From the NCBI GenBank assembly GCA_036522515.1, contig DATDFQ010000006.1:17088-81087 (forward strand): a stretch of 64,000 nt of DNA, read 5' to 3'. Below are positions 55,917 to 63,544 of this stretch, piece after piece; position 1 is the stretch's first letter; each line of letters opens with the position of its first letter. The translations under genes and the position numbers were made by a program. The DNA is from Bacteroidota bacterium. Its GTDB lineage: Bacteria; Bacteroidota; Ignavibacteria; UBA10030; SZUA-254. The notes beneath the pieces are model-generated. The model was not told where the DNA came from. It made no database searches and was given only the letters and a program-made list of their open reading frames with translations.

Positions 55917-57518
55917 ATGCGCAAACTGCGGATAGGCATTGTCGACCTTGTTACAAATTCTCCCACCCGAGCACTCTTCGCGCGCGTCATGAATGCCAAC
56001 CTGGCGAGCATCATGCCCCAGGTCCTTGCAGTTTGGTGTGAACAGGAGGGGCACGACGTCAAGTTCGTCTGCTATACCGGGTTTGAAGACCTGGTAGAGG
56101 AACTCCCGGCCGGCGTCGACATCGTGTTCATCGGCGCATTCACCCAGTCCGCGCAATTGGCCTATGCCCTGAGCAAGCGGTTCCGGAAGAACGGAGCGCT
56201 GACGGTTCTCGGGGGCCCCCACGCCCGTTGCTATCCCCAGGATGCGCAGAAGTACTTCGATTACGTGCTCGGGTTCACCGACAAGAACGTTTTGTGCGAT
56301 GTTCTCCAGGATTGCTCTCCGCACCGCCCGGTCGGCCTCCGGATCGACGCGAAGCAGCAACCCGCATCTCTCCCGGGAGTTCGCGAACGCTGGAAGTTCA
56401 TCCAACCCACGCTCGATAAGTCGCCTCTTGTGAAGATCGTCCCGATGCTCGGTTCGTTGGGTTGCCCTTATACGTGCAGCTTCTGCATCGACGCGGCAGT
56501 GCCATACCAGCCGCTTGATTTTCAAGTGCTCAAGGAAGATCTGAAGTTTCTTCTGCGGACGATGAAGCGCCCCCGCGTCGCGTGGCACGACCCGAACTTC
56601 GGCGTGCGCTTCGACGAGTACATGGATGCCATCGAGGAGGCGGCGCCTCCGGGCAGCATCGACTTCATTGCGGAGAGCAGCCTCTCCCTGCTGGGTGAGC
56701 CCAACCTCAAGAGGCTCAAACACAACGGTTTCAAGGCCATGCTTCCCGGTATCGAGTCGTGGTACGGCCTCGGGAATAAGTCGAAGACGGGGGAGAGGCA
56801 GGGGATGGACAAAGTCCTGCAGGTCTCGGATCATATCAACATGATCCTGAGGTACATCCCGTACGTGCAGGCGAATTTCGTTCTGGGCCTCGATTCCGAT
56901 CAGGGGTCCGAGCCGTTCGAACTCACGAAGAAATTCGTCGATCTGTCCCCGGGCGCTTTTCCGGGATACTCGCTTCTCTCCGCATTCGGGCAGGCGGCGG
57001 CGCTGAACCTCGGGTACCAGCGCGAGAACCTTGTCCTGCCGTTCCCGTTTCACTTCCTGGATAACAATCAGGCGATGAACGTGAAGCCGAAGAACTATTC
57101 GTGGCCCGAATTTTACGACTACATCATCGACCTGACCAAGTACACGTTCTCCTGGCGTTCGATCTACAATCGCCATCGGGCGACGGGCGACCTGATTCCG
57201 AAGTGGATGAATTTCGTGAGGGCAATTTCCTCGGAGGGTTTCGGAAGGATCAGTTACCACACGGAAATCCGGCGGCGTCTCGACACCGATCTGCCCCTGC
57301 GGCGGTTTTTTGAGGCGGAGACTGCCGAGGTCCCCGAATTCTACACCGACCGCGTCCGCACGCAACTGGGGCCGATGTGGGATTGGCTGCCGAAGGGGGC
57401 GATGGACCACGACCCGAACGCGTATCTCAAGGCAGAGGAGGAACGCCTGCACCGCCCGGCGAACGGCACTGCGGCAAGATTCATCGTGGAACCCCGCCTG
57501 ACCCCCACGATCGTCTGA
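55917..57518 (+). CDS. B12-binding-domain radical SAM protein
   Basis: 533 aa, cytosolic. The N-terminal cobalamin-binding-like domain (about 1-140: IGIVDLVTNSP, VDIVFIGAFTQSAQ, LTVLGGPHARCYP) precedes the radical SAM barrel, with the cluster motif CxxxCxxC at Cys183, Cys187 and Cys190 (GCPYTCSFC), ESSLSLLGEP and GIESWYG. A C-terminal helical region carries many aromatics. Members of this class methylate or rearrange unactivated carbons, or catalyse steps in lipid and cofactor biosynthesis. The gene stands alone, so substrate and pathway are unknown. The start ATG has AGAGAG upstream. Confidence 0.88.
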   Translation: MRKLRIGIVDLVTNSPTRALFARVMNANLASIMPQVLAVWCEQEGHDVKFVCYTGFEDLVEELPAGVDIVFIGAFTQSAQLAYALSKRFRKNGALTVLGGPHARCYPQDAQKYFDYVLGFTDKNVLCDVLQDCSPHRPVGLRIDAKQQPASLPGVRERWKFIQPTLDKSPLVKIVPMLGSLGCPYTCSFCIDAAVPYQPLDFQVLKEDLKFLLRTMKRPRVAWHDPNFGVRFDEYMDAIEEAAPPGSIDFIAESSLSLLGEPNLKRLKHNGFKAMLPGIESWYGLGNKSKTGERQGMDKVLQVSDHINMILRYIPYVQANFVLGLDSDQGSEPFELTKKFVDLSPGAFPGYSLLSAFGQAAALNLGYQRENLVLPFPFHFLDNNQAMNVKPKNYSWPEFYDYIIDLTKYTFSWRSIYNRHRATGDLIPKWMNFVRAISSEGFGRISYHTEIRRRLDTDLPLRRFFEAETAEVPEFYTDRVRTQLGPMWDWLPKGAMDHDPNAYLKAEEERLHRPANGTAARFIVEPRLTPTIV

Positions 57519-57531
57519 GCGCCGCCGCCGG

Positions 57532-58083
57532 CTACTTCAAGTCGAAGGCGGCCCTTACGGTAAAGGTCAATGTATCCTTGACGGGCACCAGCAACAACGA
57601 CGGCCGTTCGACGTTAAAGGCCGTCAGACTGATCGGAAACCCGCCCTCCACGACCAGCTTGTCCGGCGTCCACGTCGAGGTTCCCTCCATGACAATCGGC
57701 CTCGTGATCCCATGAAACGTGAGCTTACCAGCAATGGTGAGGCTGTCCTTCTGCTGCCAAATGGAGTCGCTCGTGAAGGACACGGAGGGGTAGGTAAGGG
57801 CGTCGATCACCTCCATGGCATGTGAATCCCGGTTGGAATTGCCGCTGTCGAATGTGGTCACATCTACCTGAGCCGCAGCATGCCTGATCGCCTTTGCCGT
57901 TGCCTCGACCTCCAAGACATAGACAGCATCCTTGCTCACGGCGTTGATCGTATGAAGCGGGTGGACAAGCTGATACGTGATGGAGGATTGCTCTTTGATC
58001 AGGATGGCGTGACGATTCTGGGCCCGGGAGAGGGCCGATAGAGAAATAAGGCAGCAAAAGGCGAGAGGTCGGAAGATGTTCAA
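57532..58083 (-). CDS. YceI-like secreted lipocalin-fold protein
   Basis: 183 aa with TTG start and a signal peptide ending LSRAQ. The YceI fold is shown by SSITYQLVHPLHTINA, VDVTTFDSGNSNRDSHAMEV, YPSVSFTSDSI, GKLTFHGITRPIVM and a C-terminal beta strand. YceI proteins bind polyprenoid or amide lipids in the periplasm. It lies 16 bp after the four-helix membrane protein on the same strand. YceI and cytochrome-b561-like genes are often paired, which matches this neighbour. No ATG fits the N-terminus, so TTG is chosen. Confidence 0.85.
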   Translation of the reverse strand: MNIFRPLAFCCLISLSALSRAQNRHAILIKEQSSITYQLVHPLHTINAVSKDAVYVLEVEATAKAIRHAAAQVDVTTFDSGNSNRDSHAMEVIDALTYPSVSFTSDSIWQQKDSLTIAGKLTFHGITRPIVMEGTSTWTPDKLVVEGGFPISLTAFNVERPSLLLVPVKDTLTFTVRAAFDLK

Positions 58084-58099
58084 GGCAGTCGCTTTTGAT

Positions 58100-58864
58100 T
58101 TAGAAGAAGAGGACGATCATCGATACCGCGAACGTCCCCGTCGTAATGTAGGCAGAAACCTGATGGATCCTGGCCTGATCCTGGTACGAACTGGTCCGCC
58201 TGCTAATCGCTGCGCCGAGGATCGGTGTGACCACCATCCCGACAAAATGGACCCATGCGAGCGTCTTATGGATCGTCGTAGTGCTCACTTCGTTCCTCCG
58301 GATAAGAGGGGGTGGAGAGAGCACGGCGAGAAGCGCTGTTACTGAATACGATCCGATCGTCGATGCGACGAACGCTTGATGGGCCCCGCGAAACTGGTCC
58401 CGGCCGTCGATGATCTGCTGTCCGGTGTACGCTGCGCCCAGCATCAGGCCTAACGTCAGAAATCCTCCCACCTGATGCGCCGTCAGCATGGTTCGCCTGA
58501 GGCCGATCTCGCTCTTTCTCGTTTCGGGTGACAGGGGGGAGGCGATCCCGATTTTCCTGAACAATCCGCTTTCTCCCCAGAGCCCGTGTTCCATGAAACT
58601 GATGTTCTCGGGCAGGAGCCTGGCTTGCACAGGATGGAATGCTGTATCGGCCTTCCCGGAATCGTTCGGCAACGAGGACGCCGGGCAGGCCTGGGTTTGG
58701 AGCAGGGGCTCGGGTCGACCGGATGCTCCTCCGGTATCGAATGTGTGGCCGGGGTAATTGGAGGTCATGTCAATGCCGGAATTCCCATCAAGCAAATACT
58801 CCTGGGCATGAATGATGCCGCCGGTCGCAACCGTGAAGAGACAGAGGATTAACAATCGGTTCAC
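58100..58864 (-). CDS. Signal-peptide protein with four C-terminal membrane helices (b561-like layout)
   Basis: 254 aa with GTG start. A signal-like N-terminus (LLILCLFTVATGGIIHAQ) precedes a polar region of about 100 residues. Four helices follow at about 128-150, 163-188, 200-222 and 232-253. Each begins with or contains His (AHQVGG, AHQAFV, IHKTLAWVHF, IHQVSAY), a spacing that resembles the haem ligands of cytochrome b561-type proteins. No Pfam family can be named with certainty. It is cotranscribed with the YceI-like gene, so a shared lipid or redox task in the envelope is possible. Confidence 0.6.
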   Translation of the reverse strand: MNRLLILCLFTVATGGIIHAQEYLLDGNSGIDMTSNYPGHTFDTGGASGRPEPLLQTQACPASSLPNDSGKADTAFHPVQARLLPENISFMEHGLWGESGLFRKIGIASPLSPETRKSEIGLRRTMLTAHQVGGFLTLGLMLGAAYTGQQIIDGRDQFRGAHQAFVASTIGSYSVTALLAVLSPPPLIRRNEVSTTTIHKTLAWVHFVGMVVTPILGAAISRRTSSYQDQARIHQVSAYITTGTFAVSMIVLFF

Positions 58865-58897
58865 GATCTACTCAACATGCCTCGTGCTCATTGCGTT

Positions 58898-59017
58898 CCG
58901 GCGCGCGCGCCGGTAGTGCCGCAGTTTCACCTTCTCTCGTCATCCCGGCATGTTTTGGGTCGGGATCTCTAAATAAGAGTTGATAGATGCTGACCGGGAG
59001 CATGTCAGCATGACGAG
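58898..59017. repeat. Intergenic region with 16-bp GC palindrome and diverged TGTCATCC repeat
   Basis: A perfect 16-bp palindrome (58898-58913, CCGGCGCG...CGCGCCGG) is followed by an element with inverted ends CTCGTCAT (58936-58943) and ATGACGAG (59010-59017) around CCCGGCATG/CATGTCAG arms. This is a diverged copy of the TGTCATCC repeat family. The 58865-59205 gap contains no gene that I can support. Confidence 0.55.
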
Positions 59018-59205
59018 GTGGAGAGACGTTCAACCAGATTGAGACACCACCCGGTTGACACTCCCGCTGGTTTTCGTTACTTTGAACGCAAGCTGATCCT
59101 TGGGGGGGATGACATTCCGGAAGTGCCTTTCCACCGATGGTTCCCCGGTCACAATTCCGACAAGCAAAAGGAAAACATACGATGCATCATTGGCGCTTGC
59201 ACGAA

Positions 59206-59727
59206 ATGAAACAGTTCATTCTTTTTTTCAGTATTGCGATGTTCGTGTGTGGTTGTTCGAGTTCACGGGCCGTCCGCCCAACGGAGTACGGAATCTTGAA
59301 TGAAGATCTATCGGGACAGCTGGTGGAACTTGAAATCCAGGGAGCGCGCATCCCTGCCAAAAACGTCACATTATCCCGCGATTCGATCTCGTGGGTCGAT
59401 CCGCGCACGGATCGTGCCACCCGGGCGAGCATCCATGGGCTCAACAAAATTGTTAAGAAGAACCATCCCCTCGGAGCTCTGGAAGGCCTGGGGCTGGGCG
59501 TTGCCATCGGCGGCGGGGTAGGGGCCCTCGTCGGCAGCGCTCTGAACATTCGCAGCACCGCTGAGAGCGGGAGCCAGACCGCGGGCTTTGGGGCCCTTGT
59601 CGGACTCGTACTTGGGGGCGGCGCGGGCGCCATTATCGGTTCGGTTTCCGGCTTCGCTGGGGGCCACAGCACGAACTATGAATTCCCGGTCGATCAAGTA
59701 AGCGACTCCACCCGGAATGTGAAATGA
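59206..59727 (+). CDS. Glycine-zipper lipoprotein
   Basis: 173 aa from ATG 59206, giving a lipoprotein signal with FVCGCSSS; starts at 59182 or 59137 would add hydrophilic residues before it. The mature part begins with a small beta-rich region (ELEIQGARIPAKNVTL), then has two Gly-rich hydrophobic stretches (LGVAIGGGVGALVGSAL, ALVGLVLGGGAGAIIGSVSG) typical of glycine-zipper proteins. These often span or rest in the outer membrane and can act as envelope stress or structural lipoproteins. No partner gene is adjacent. Confidence 0.72.
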   Translation: MKQFILFFSIAMFVCGCSSSRAVRPTEYGILNEDLSGQLVELEIQGARIPAKNVTLSRDSISWVDPRTDRATRASIHGLNKIVKKNHPLGALEGLGLGVAIGGGVGALVGSALNIRSTAESGSQTAGFGALVGLVLGGGAGAIIGSVSGFAGGHSTNYEFPVDQVSDSTRNVK

Positions 59728-59787
59728 GTGTCGCTTCTTGCGGACAGCGAGTATCGGAACTGAGTGAGTTTCATTGCCTTATCGATC

Positions 59788-59850
59788 CGCGACCTGAAGG
59801 TCTCGGCTACCGATGCCTCGGGCTTGGTAGCCGCAGCCTTTAGGCTGCGG
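59788..59850. repeat. Palindromic repeat copy (GGTAGCC family)
   Basis: The first part has the GCGACCTGAAGGTC palindrome seen at 6384. The second has GGTAGCCGCAGCCTTTAGG, nearly identical to the start of the 55-bp units at 35.7-35.9 kb. The link CGGCTACCGATGCC inverts the GGTAG element. It joins both forms in one place and thus shows that they are one family. Confidence 0.75.
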
Positions 59851-59900
59851 GTGTTCGGTTCCACACTTGAAATTCAGCCACTACGTGAGTATGCCCCGAC

Positions 59901-59929
59901 TGGAAACGGTTGGGGTTTTTTTGTATATT
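59901..59929 (+). promoter_or_regulatory. Probable promoter of tRNA-Lys
   Basis: TGGAAA (59901-59906), a 17-bp spacer and TATATT (59924-59929) lie about 38 bp before the tRNA, a usual distance. The -10 is good and the -35 is fair. Confidence 0.4.
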
Positions 59930-59966
59930 CGGTGGAACACTCATTCTGTTCACCACAATTTCGCGC

Positions 59967-60038
59967 GAGCCCGTAGCTCAGGGGTAGAGCATCTGCCTTT
60001 TAAGCAGAGGGCCGTTGGTTCGAGACCAACCGGGCTGT
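59967..60038 (+). tRNA. tRNA-Lys (anticodon TTT)
   Basis: A cloverleaf can be drawn. The acceptor GAGCCCG pairs with CGGGCTG except for a G-G at the outermost pair. D-arm GCTC...GAGC, anticodon arm TCTGC CTTTTAA GCAGA with TTT anticodon, and T-arm GTTGG TTCGAGA CCAAC are all intact. No CCA is encoded. An integrase gene begins 72 bp downstream, so this tRNA is a likely attachment site. Confidence 0.92.
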
Positions 60039-60110
60039 GTAATTTCCGCACTTCTATTCTCACTGGTTGCCCTTTTGGTTGCCGCTCACCTCAGGAAAGT
60101 GAGGTGAGTT

Positions 60111-61133
60111 ATGTTTCTCTCCAAACGCTCCAACGGCGTTTACTATCTGTGGTATACCGACGACCTCGGGAAGAAGCACAAGGTCACCACAGGCGAAAGA
60201 CTCAAATCAGGGGCTCTGAATTTCCTCCAGCAATTCCGGCAGCAGCAAGCTGAATCAGCGAAGAGGTGGAACCACAAGCTACTCTCCGAGTTTATTCAAG
60301 ATTTCCTCCCCTATGCTGAGGGAAACTATTCCCATCGCACGGTTATCATCTATAAAGCCGTCTTGAAGCGATTGCAGGCGTTTGCGGGTGACTGCCGGGT
60401 CGTTTCCATCAGTCCACAGCATATTGATACCTTCAAGACTGAAAGACTTCGGCAGGTCTCCCCGGTTAGCGTCAATATTGAACTTCGAACGCTGAGGGCC
60501 GCCTTCAACACTGCGGTCAGGTGGAACATCATCGGGGCGAATCCGCTCAGCAAGATGCAGTTGGTGACCGTACCGGAACAATCACCATCTTTTTTCACGA
60601 AAACTGATTTTCAGAAGCTCATATCAGTTATCAGAGAAAAATGGTTGAGAGAGATGGTAATGCTCGCCGCATTCACTGGGATGAGAAAGGGCGAGATAGT
60701 AAACCTGTCCTGGGACACTATTGACATGCAACGCAAGCTCATCCACATCCAAACTAGTCCAACCTTTAGGACGAAGCAGGGCAAGCGGCGTACTATTCCT
60801 TTGAGTGACGTTGCGTTTCTTCTGCTGCAAGCACAGCACGGTAAAAGCACAAGTGAGTATGTTTTCACGTCGAACGATGCGAGGATTTCAGAGAGCTGGG
60901 TGTCCCATAGGTTCAAATACTACGTGCGCGAGGCGCGACTGACCAACGCTAAGCTCCATTTCCACAGCCTCCGGCATACGTTTGCAAGCTGGCTGGTCCA
61001 GGATGGTGTCTCGCTGTATGAGGTGCAGAAACTACTTGGACACAGCAACATTGCCGTCACGCAAGTCTATTCACACCTACAACCAGAAACCCTGCATTCA
61101 ACGGTGAACAAAATCTCGATTTCCTTTAACTGA
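60111..61133 (+). CDS. Tyrosine recombinase/integrase
   Basis: 340 aa. The N-terminal SAM-like core-binding domain lies at about 50-135 and the catalytic domain at about 160-330. The active-site set is complete: Arg192 (TGMRKGE), Lys in KQGKRR, His285 and Arg288 (HSLRHTF), His311 (LLGHSNI) and nucleophile Tyr320 (TQVYSHL). The ATG follows an AAAGTGAGGTGAG stretch. The gene is directly downstream of tRNA-Lys in the same direction, the usual place for an integrase of a genomic island or prophage. The other island end is not in the window. It probably drives excision and insertion of the AT-richer genes that follow. Confidence 0.93.
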   Translation: MFLSKRSNGVYYLWYTDDLGKKHKVTTGERLKSGALNFLQQFRQQQAESAKRWNHKLLSEFIQDFLPYAEGNYSHRTVIIYKAVLKRLQAFAGDCRVVSISPQHIDTFKTERLRQVSPVSVNIELRTLRAAFNTAVRWNIIGANPLSKMQLVTVPEQSPSFFTKTDFQKLISVIREKWLREMVMLAAFTGMRKGEIVNLSWDTIDMQRKLIHIQTSPTFRTKQGKRRTIPLSDVAFLLLQAQHGKSTSEYVFTSNDARISESWVSHRFKYYVREARLTNAKLHFHSLRHTFASWLVQDGVSLYEVQKLLGHSNIAVTQVYSHLQPETLHSTVNKISISFN

Positions 61134-61138
61134 ATCGT

Positions 61139-62161
61139 TTGATTCTCTACCTGATTTCACCTACATTCGATATTATCATATTTGAGACTTCAATCGTGCC
61201 TGACTGTCCCAAAGCTAGAGAATACGCGGAACGCCTGCGGTCCTCCGGAAAACTGAGTAAAGTTTTTCACGATTCAATTCAGAACGATTCTCCAGAGTTA
61301 CGATATATCGAATTCTTCCTTACACACCTCATTGATACGACCGGGGGTCGTGAGAAGGCTATCGAGGCGCTTGAACAAATCCCGGACAACCAGTACGTCG
61401 ATATGGCACATCATCATTGGCGGTCGTTCATGAGTGAACTAACTGCGTACTGGTTGCTGGAGGGTCAGTTCGGATGGTCCATCGACGGTTTTGACATTTC
61501 CTCCCCAAAAAGAATAAGGAAGAACTCAGTCTGTGACGCGTGTTGCACGTCGGGCAAAAAGACTCACTTTGTCGAAGTCAAATCAGCTCACGACTGGACG
61601 AGGTTTCATGCACCTCAATCAATTGTAACGCTCTGCAAGAACGACCCGCGTTTTTCGTACGTGATTTGGGTGAGCAGGCCGAGATTCAAGGCGAGCGATG
61701 AGTTCCTAAAGCATGTAGAGTTAGAGTTGATTAACGGAAAGAAATACCTTGAATCTATAGACTATGATGCGTCCTACGATATCCACTCGGACGATAATCG
61801 TTATCCTCACGACCTAACAATAACTATCGATAAGAGAAGAAACGATTCTGCACCAACAGTCAGCTTCATCTTTCCTCCGAAAGATGACGCAGATTTTCCA
61901 ACGTGGATGGAGAATAGAGTGGCGGAAGCTACAGATAAGGGAGCATCCCTTCTCATGCTTAATTATATATTTTGGATGGAGGTCGGAGATAACCCAGACC
62001 TGAAGGAATTGCTGACGCGACGTCTCGGAAATCTGAGAGGTAATAAACCATTCCTCCGTCTGGAGCTCGACAATCCCGGGAGTGTGGAAGAGGTTGTAGT
62101 TTTCTTGCCATCCGGGGAATTCGCCACCATCGAAATAGTTCCAGCTGTGACAGTAACCTAA
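61139..62161 (+). CDS. Uncharacterised protein with PD-(D/E)XK-like nuclease motif
   Basis: Up to 340 aa. A possible nuclease core is SVCDACC (Asp133), a short loop, then HFVEVKSA (Glu146, Lys148), the D...ExK pattern of PD-(D/E)XK enzymes, preceded by a helix with SELTAYWLLEGQ (Glu about residue 100). The C-terminal 200 residues have no known pattern. Start uncertain: TTG 61139 is 5 bp after the integrase stop but gives a hydrophobic beginning, whereas GTG 61196 (residue 20) begins at PDCPKAREYAERL. It lies in an AT-richer island. Restriction, defence or repair use would fit, with no direct proof. Confidence 0.5.
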   Translation: MILYLISPTFDIIIFETSIVPDCPKAREYAERLRSSGKLSKVFHDSIQNDSPELRYIEFFLTHLIDTTGGREKAIEALEQIPDNQYVDMAHHHWRSFMSELTAYWLLEGQFGWSIDGFDISSPKRIRKNSVCDACCTSGKKTHFVEVKSAHDWTRFHAPQSIVTLCKNDPRFSYVIWVSRPRFKASDEFLKHVELELINGKKYLESIDYDASYDIHSDDNRYPHDLTITIDKRRNDSAPTVSFIFPPKDDADFPTWMENRVAEATDKGASLLMLNYIFWMEVGDNPDLKELLTRRLGNLRGNKPFLRLELDNPGSVEEVVVFLPSGEFATIEIVPAVTVT

Positions 62162-62315
62162 CCTGAGGGAGAACTTATCCGTCATCGGAACTACAGATTT
62201 GTAGATGGAGTAGGGAGGAAGTGAAACTGTCGCTGAAAAGAATCCCGCCTGCCGGGTCTGAGATTCTAACGGCGCTTGACGAGTCGTATCTGAACGTACT
62301 CATGTAATAAATCCT
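62162..62315. other. Short gap with possible 28-codon reading frame
   Basis: A GTG frame from about 62221 to 62307 (MKLSLKRIPPAGSEILT...) follows GGGAGGAA at 3 bp, which is too close for good translation. I do not call it a gene. The gap holds no repeat or RNA that I can recognise. Confidence 0.3.
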
Positions 62316-62489
62316 ATGTCAAAAGAGCGAAAACAAAAAGTTTCGTTTATTGCGGAAAAAAAGGTACCGAAGCCTGTCAAAGTCGAGTTTTATACCAACG
62401 ACGGTAAGCGAGTGTCATTTCAGGGGCACAAGCAAGTAAAAAAACCTGTCAAAGTTGAATTCTATGTCAAAAAAGAAAAGAAAAAATAG
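62316..62489 (+). CDS. 57-aa lysine-rich protein with internal duplication, possible antitoxin
   Basis: 57 aa from ATG 62316 to TAG 62487-62489. The sequence is basic and contains the unit KPVKVEFY twice (residues 19-26 and 43-50), each followed by a charged stretch. It overlaps the PIN gene start by 26 bp, in another frame, which is typical for toxin-antitoxin pairs. No DNA-binding fold is evident, unlike most PIN antitoxins. Codon use is AT-rich, as in the rest of the island. It may neutralise the toxin directly; this is inferred from position only. Confidence 0.6.
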   Translation: MSKERKQKVSFIAEKKVPKPVKVEFYTNDGKRVSFQGHKQVKKPVKVEFYVKKEKKK

Positions 62490-63051
62490 GTTCTTCTACA
62501 TCGACACCAATGTAGCTATAGACTTTGCGACAAATCGGGACATTCAAACAGTCACGGTATTAGAGATGATTCGAGGGCGAGGTTGGAAGTGCGTGAGTTC
62601 CACTTTCTTGGCGATGGAGATGGCGGATTACAAACAGGATTACGTTTTCATCGCAAAAGAACTCAATAAGCAACGAGACCCGACCGATATCCTGCGTTCG
62701 AGGGGGAATAAGAACCTAGGTAACGCTGCGTTTCAAGAGATTGAAGAGTGGTTCAAGGAATTCACTCAACGGTTTAAGAACCTCACCATGTATGATTTCA
62801 TCCATGACGCCAACGGATGGACCTTGGCGCGAGATATCAGTTTCAGTTCGAACATCTCAGCTCCAGATGTGCTGCATCTGACGTCAGCCATCCTAGGTTC
62901 CAAAGCCGGGTATTGCGATACACTAATTACAAAGGATGGCACATTTCAGAAGGAGGCAGAAAAAATTCTCACCCAACTGAAATTACGGACTAAGCTTAGA
63001 GTCATGAGTCCGAGTGAGGTTAGGCGAATTTTTTTTCCCAAAATGTTTTAA
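62464..63051 (+). CDS. PIN-domain protein, probable toxin nuclease
   Basis: 195 aa from ATG 62464; a TTG at 62455 is in frame but less likely. The PIN signature is present: Asp14 (FYIDTNV), Glu52 (LAMEMADY), Asp135 (APDVLHL) and Asp158 (LITKDGTF), the acidic residues that hold magnesium. PIN toxins cleave tRNA, rRNA or mRNA. The chain is longer than VapC (about 130 aa) because of a helical insertion at about 60-120. It follows and overlaps the 57-aa gene, so a toxin-antitoxin module is likely. A housekeeping RNase is the alternative. Confidence 0.72.
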   Translation: MSKKKRKNRFFYIDTNVAIDFATNRDIQTVTVLEMIRGRGWKCVSSTFLAMEMADYKQDYVFIAKELNKQRDPTDILRSRGNKNLGNAAFQEIEEWFKEFTQRFKNLTMYDFIHDANGWTLARDISFSSNISAPDVLHLTSAILGSKAGYCDTLITKDGTFQKEAEKILTQLKLRTKLRVMSPSEVRRIFFPKMF

Positions 63052-63087
63052 ATGAACCCGTAAATGCTCACTGGTTGGGAGTAAATC

Positions 63088-63402
63088 ATGCGAAGAATCA
63101 CCCTCTCCACAAATGACCCGCTCGATATCCCACGACTAAGGGGAGAGATTCCACCAGAAGGAGTGACGATTGAGTTTCCCCCGTCTCGCGCATTCAAGGC
63201 GTGGTTTCCGGAGGATGTGGCCCAGTTTTTTCTCGTGATTGATGCAGGTGTTGCGGCGGCTTTAATCGCTCAGTATATCATGCGACATCTCAAAGAGAGC
63301 GAATCCACGACCATCACAATTGAAAGCAAGGAAGTATCGCTTGAGGAGGGTGAGATTGTCCGCGTCCTTCACGAAGTCATCACGGTAGAAAAAAAGCAAT
63401 AA
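63088..63402 (+). CDS. Small single-pass membrane protein of the island
   Basis: 104 aa from ATG 63088, with GGGAG at 7 bp. An N-terminal beta-rich stretch (residues 1-35: IPRLRGEIPPEGVTIEF) is followed by a hydrophobic segment at about 47-66 (FFLVIDAGVAAALIAQYIM), then a charged beta/alpha part with TITIESKEVSLEEGEIVRVLHEV. This layout resembles the EACC1-type small components described in conflict systems, but the match is by shape only. It is 37 bp after the PIN gene. Function unknown. Confidence 0.55.
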   Translation: MRRITLSTNDPLDIPRLRGEIPPEGVTIEFPPSRAFKAWFPEDVAQFFLVIDAGVAAALIAQYIMRHLKESESTTITIESKEVSLEEGEIVRVLHEVITVEKKQ

Positions 63403-63485
63403 CCAGACTATCATTGAAGATTTTAGACGGTTTGTCTCGGCATCATAAAAGGTTCTCATTTCAGAACCACCCCTAAAGACCACGC

Positions 63486-63525
63486 TACCACCCTACGATT
63501 AATAGGGTTGATAACTACGGTGGTA
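63486..63525 (+). promoter_or_regulatory. Nested inverted repeat upstream of the methyltransferase
   Basis: TACCACC (63486-63492) pairs with GGTGGTA (63519-63525), and inside it CCTA pairs with TAGG. The element lies 19 bp before the ATG of the methyltransferase and could bind a regulator or control its translation. No T-run follows, so it is not a normal terminator. Confidence 0.4.
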
Positions 63526-63544
63526 TTCGTTACCTTATGACCCG

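Noticed and set aside
55803..57452. 549-codon minus frame opposite the radical SAM gene
   Set aside because: The cluster motif and the B12 domain lie on +; no independent evidence for the minus frame.
62221..62307. 28-codon gene upstream of the 57-aa gene
   Set aside because: The ribosome site is too close to the GTG, and the product shows no pattern; not supported enough.
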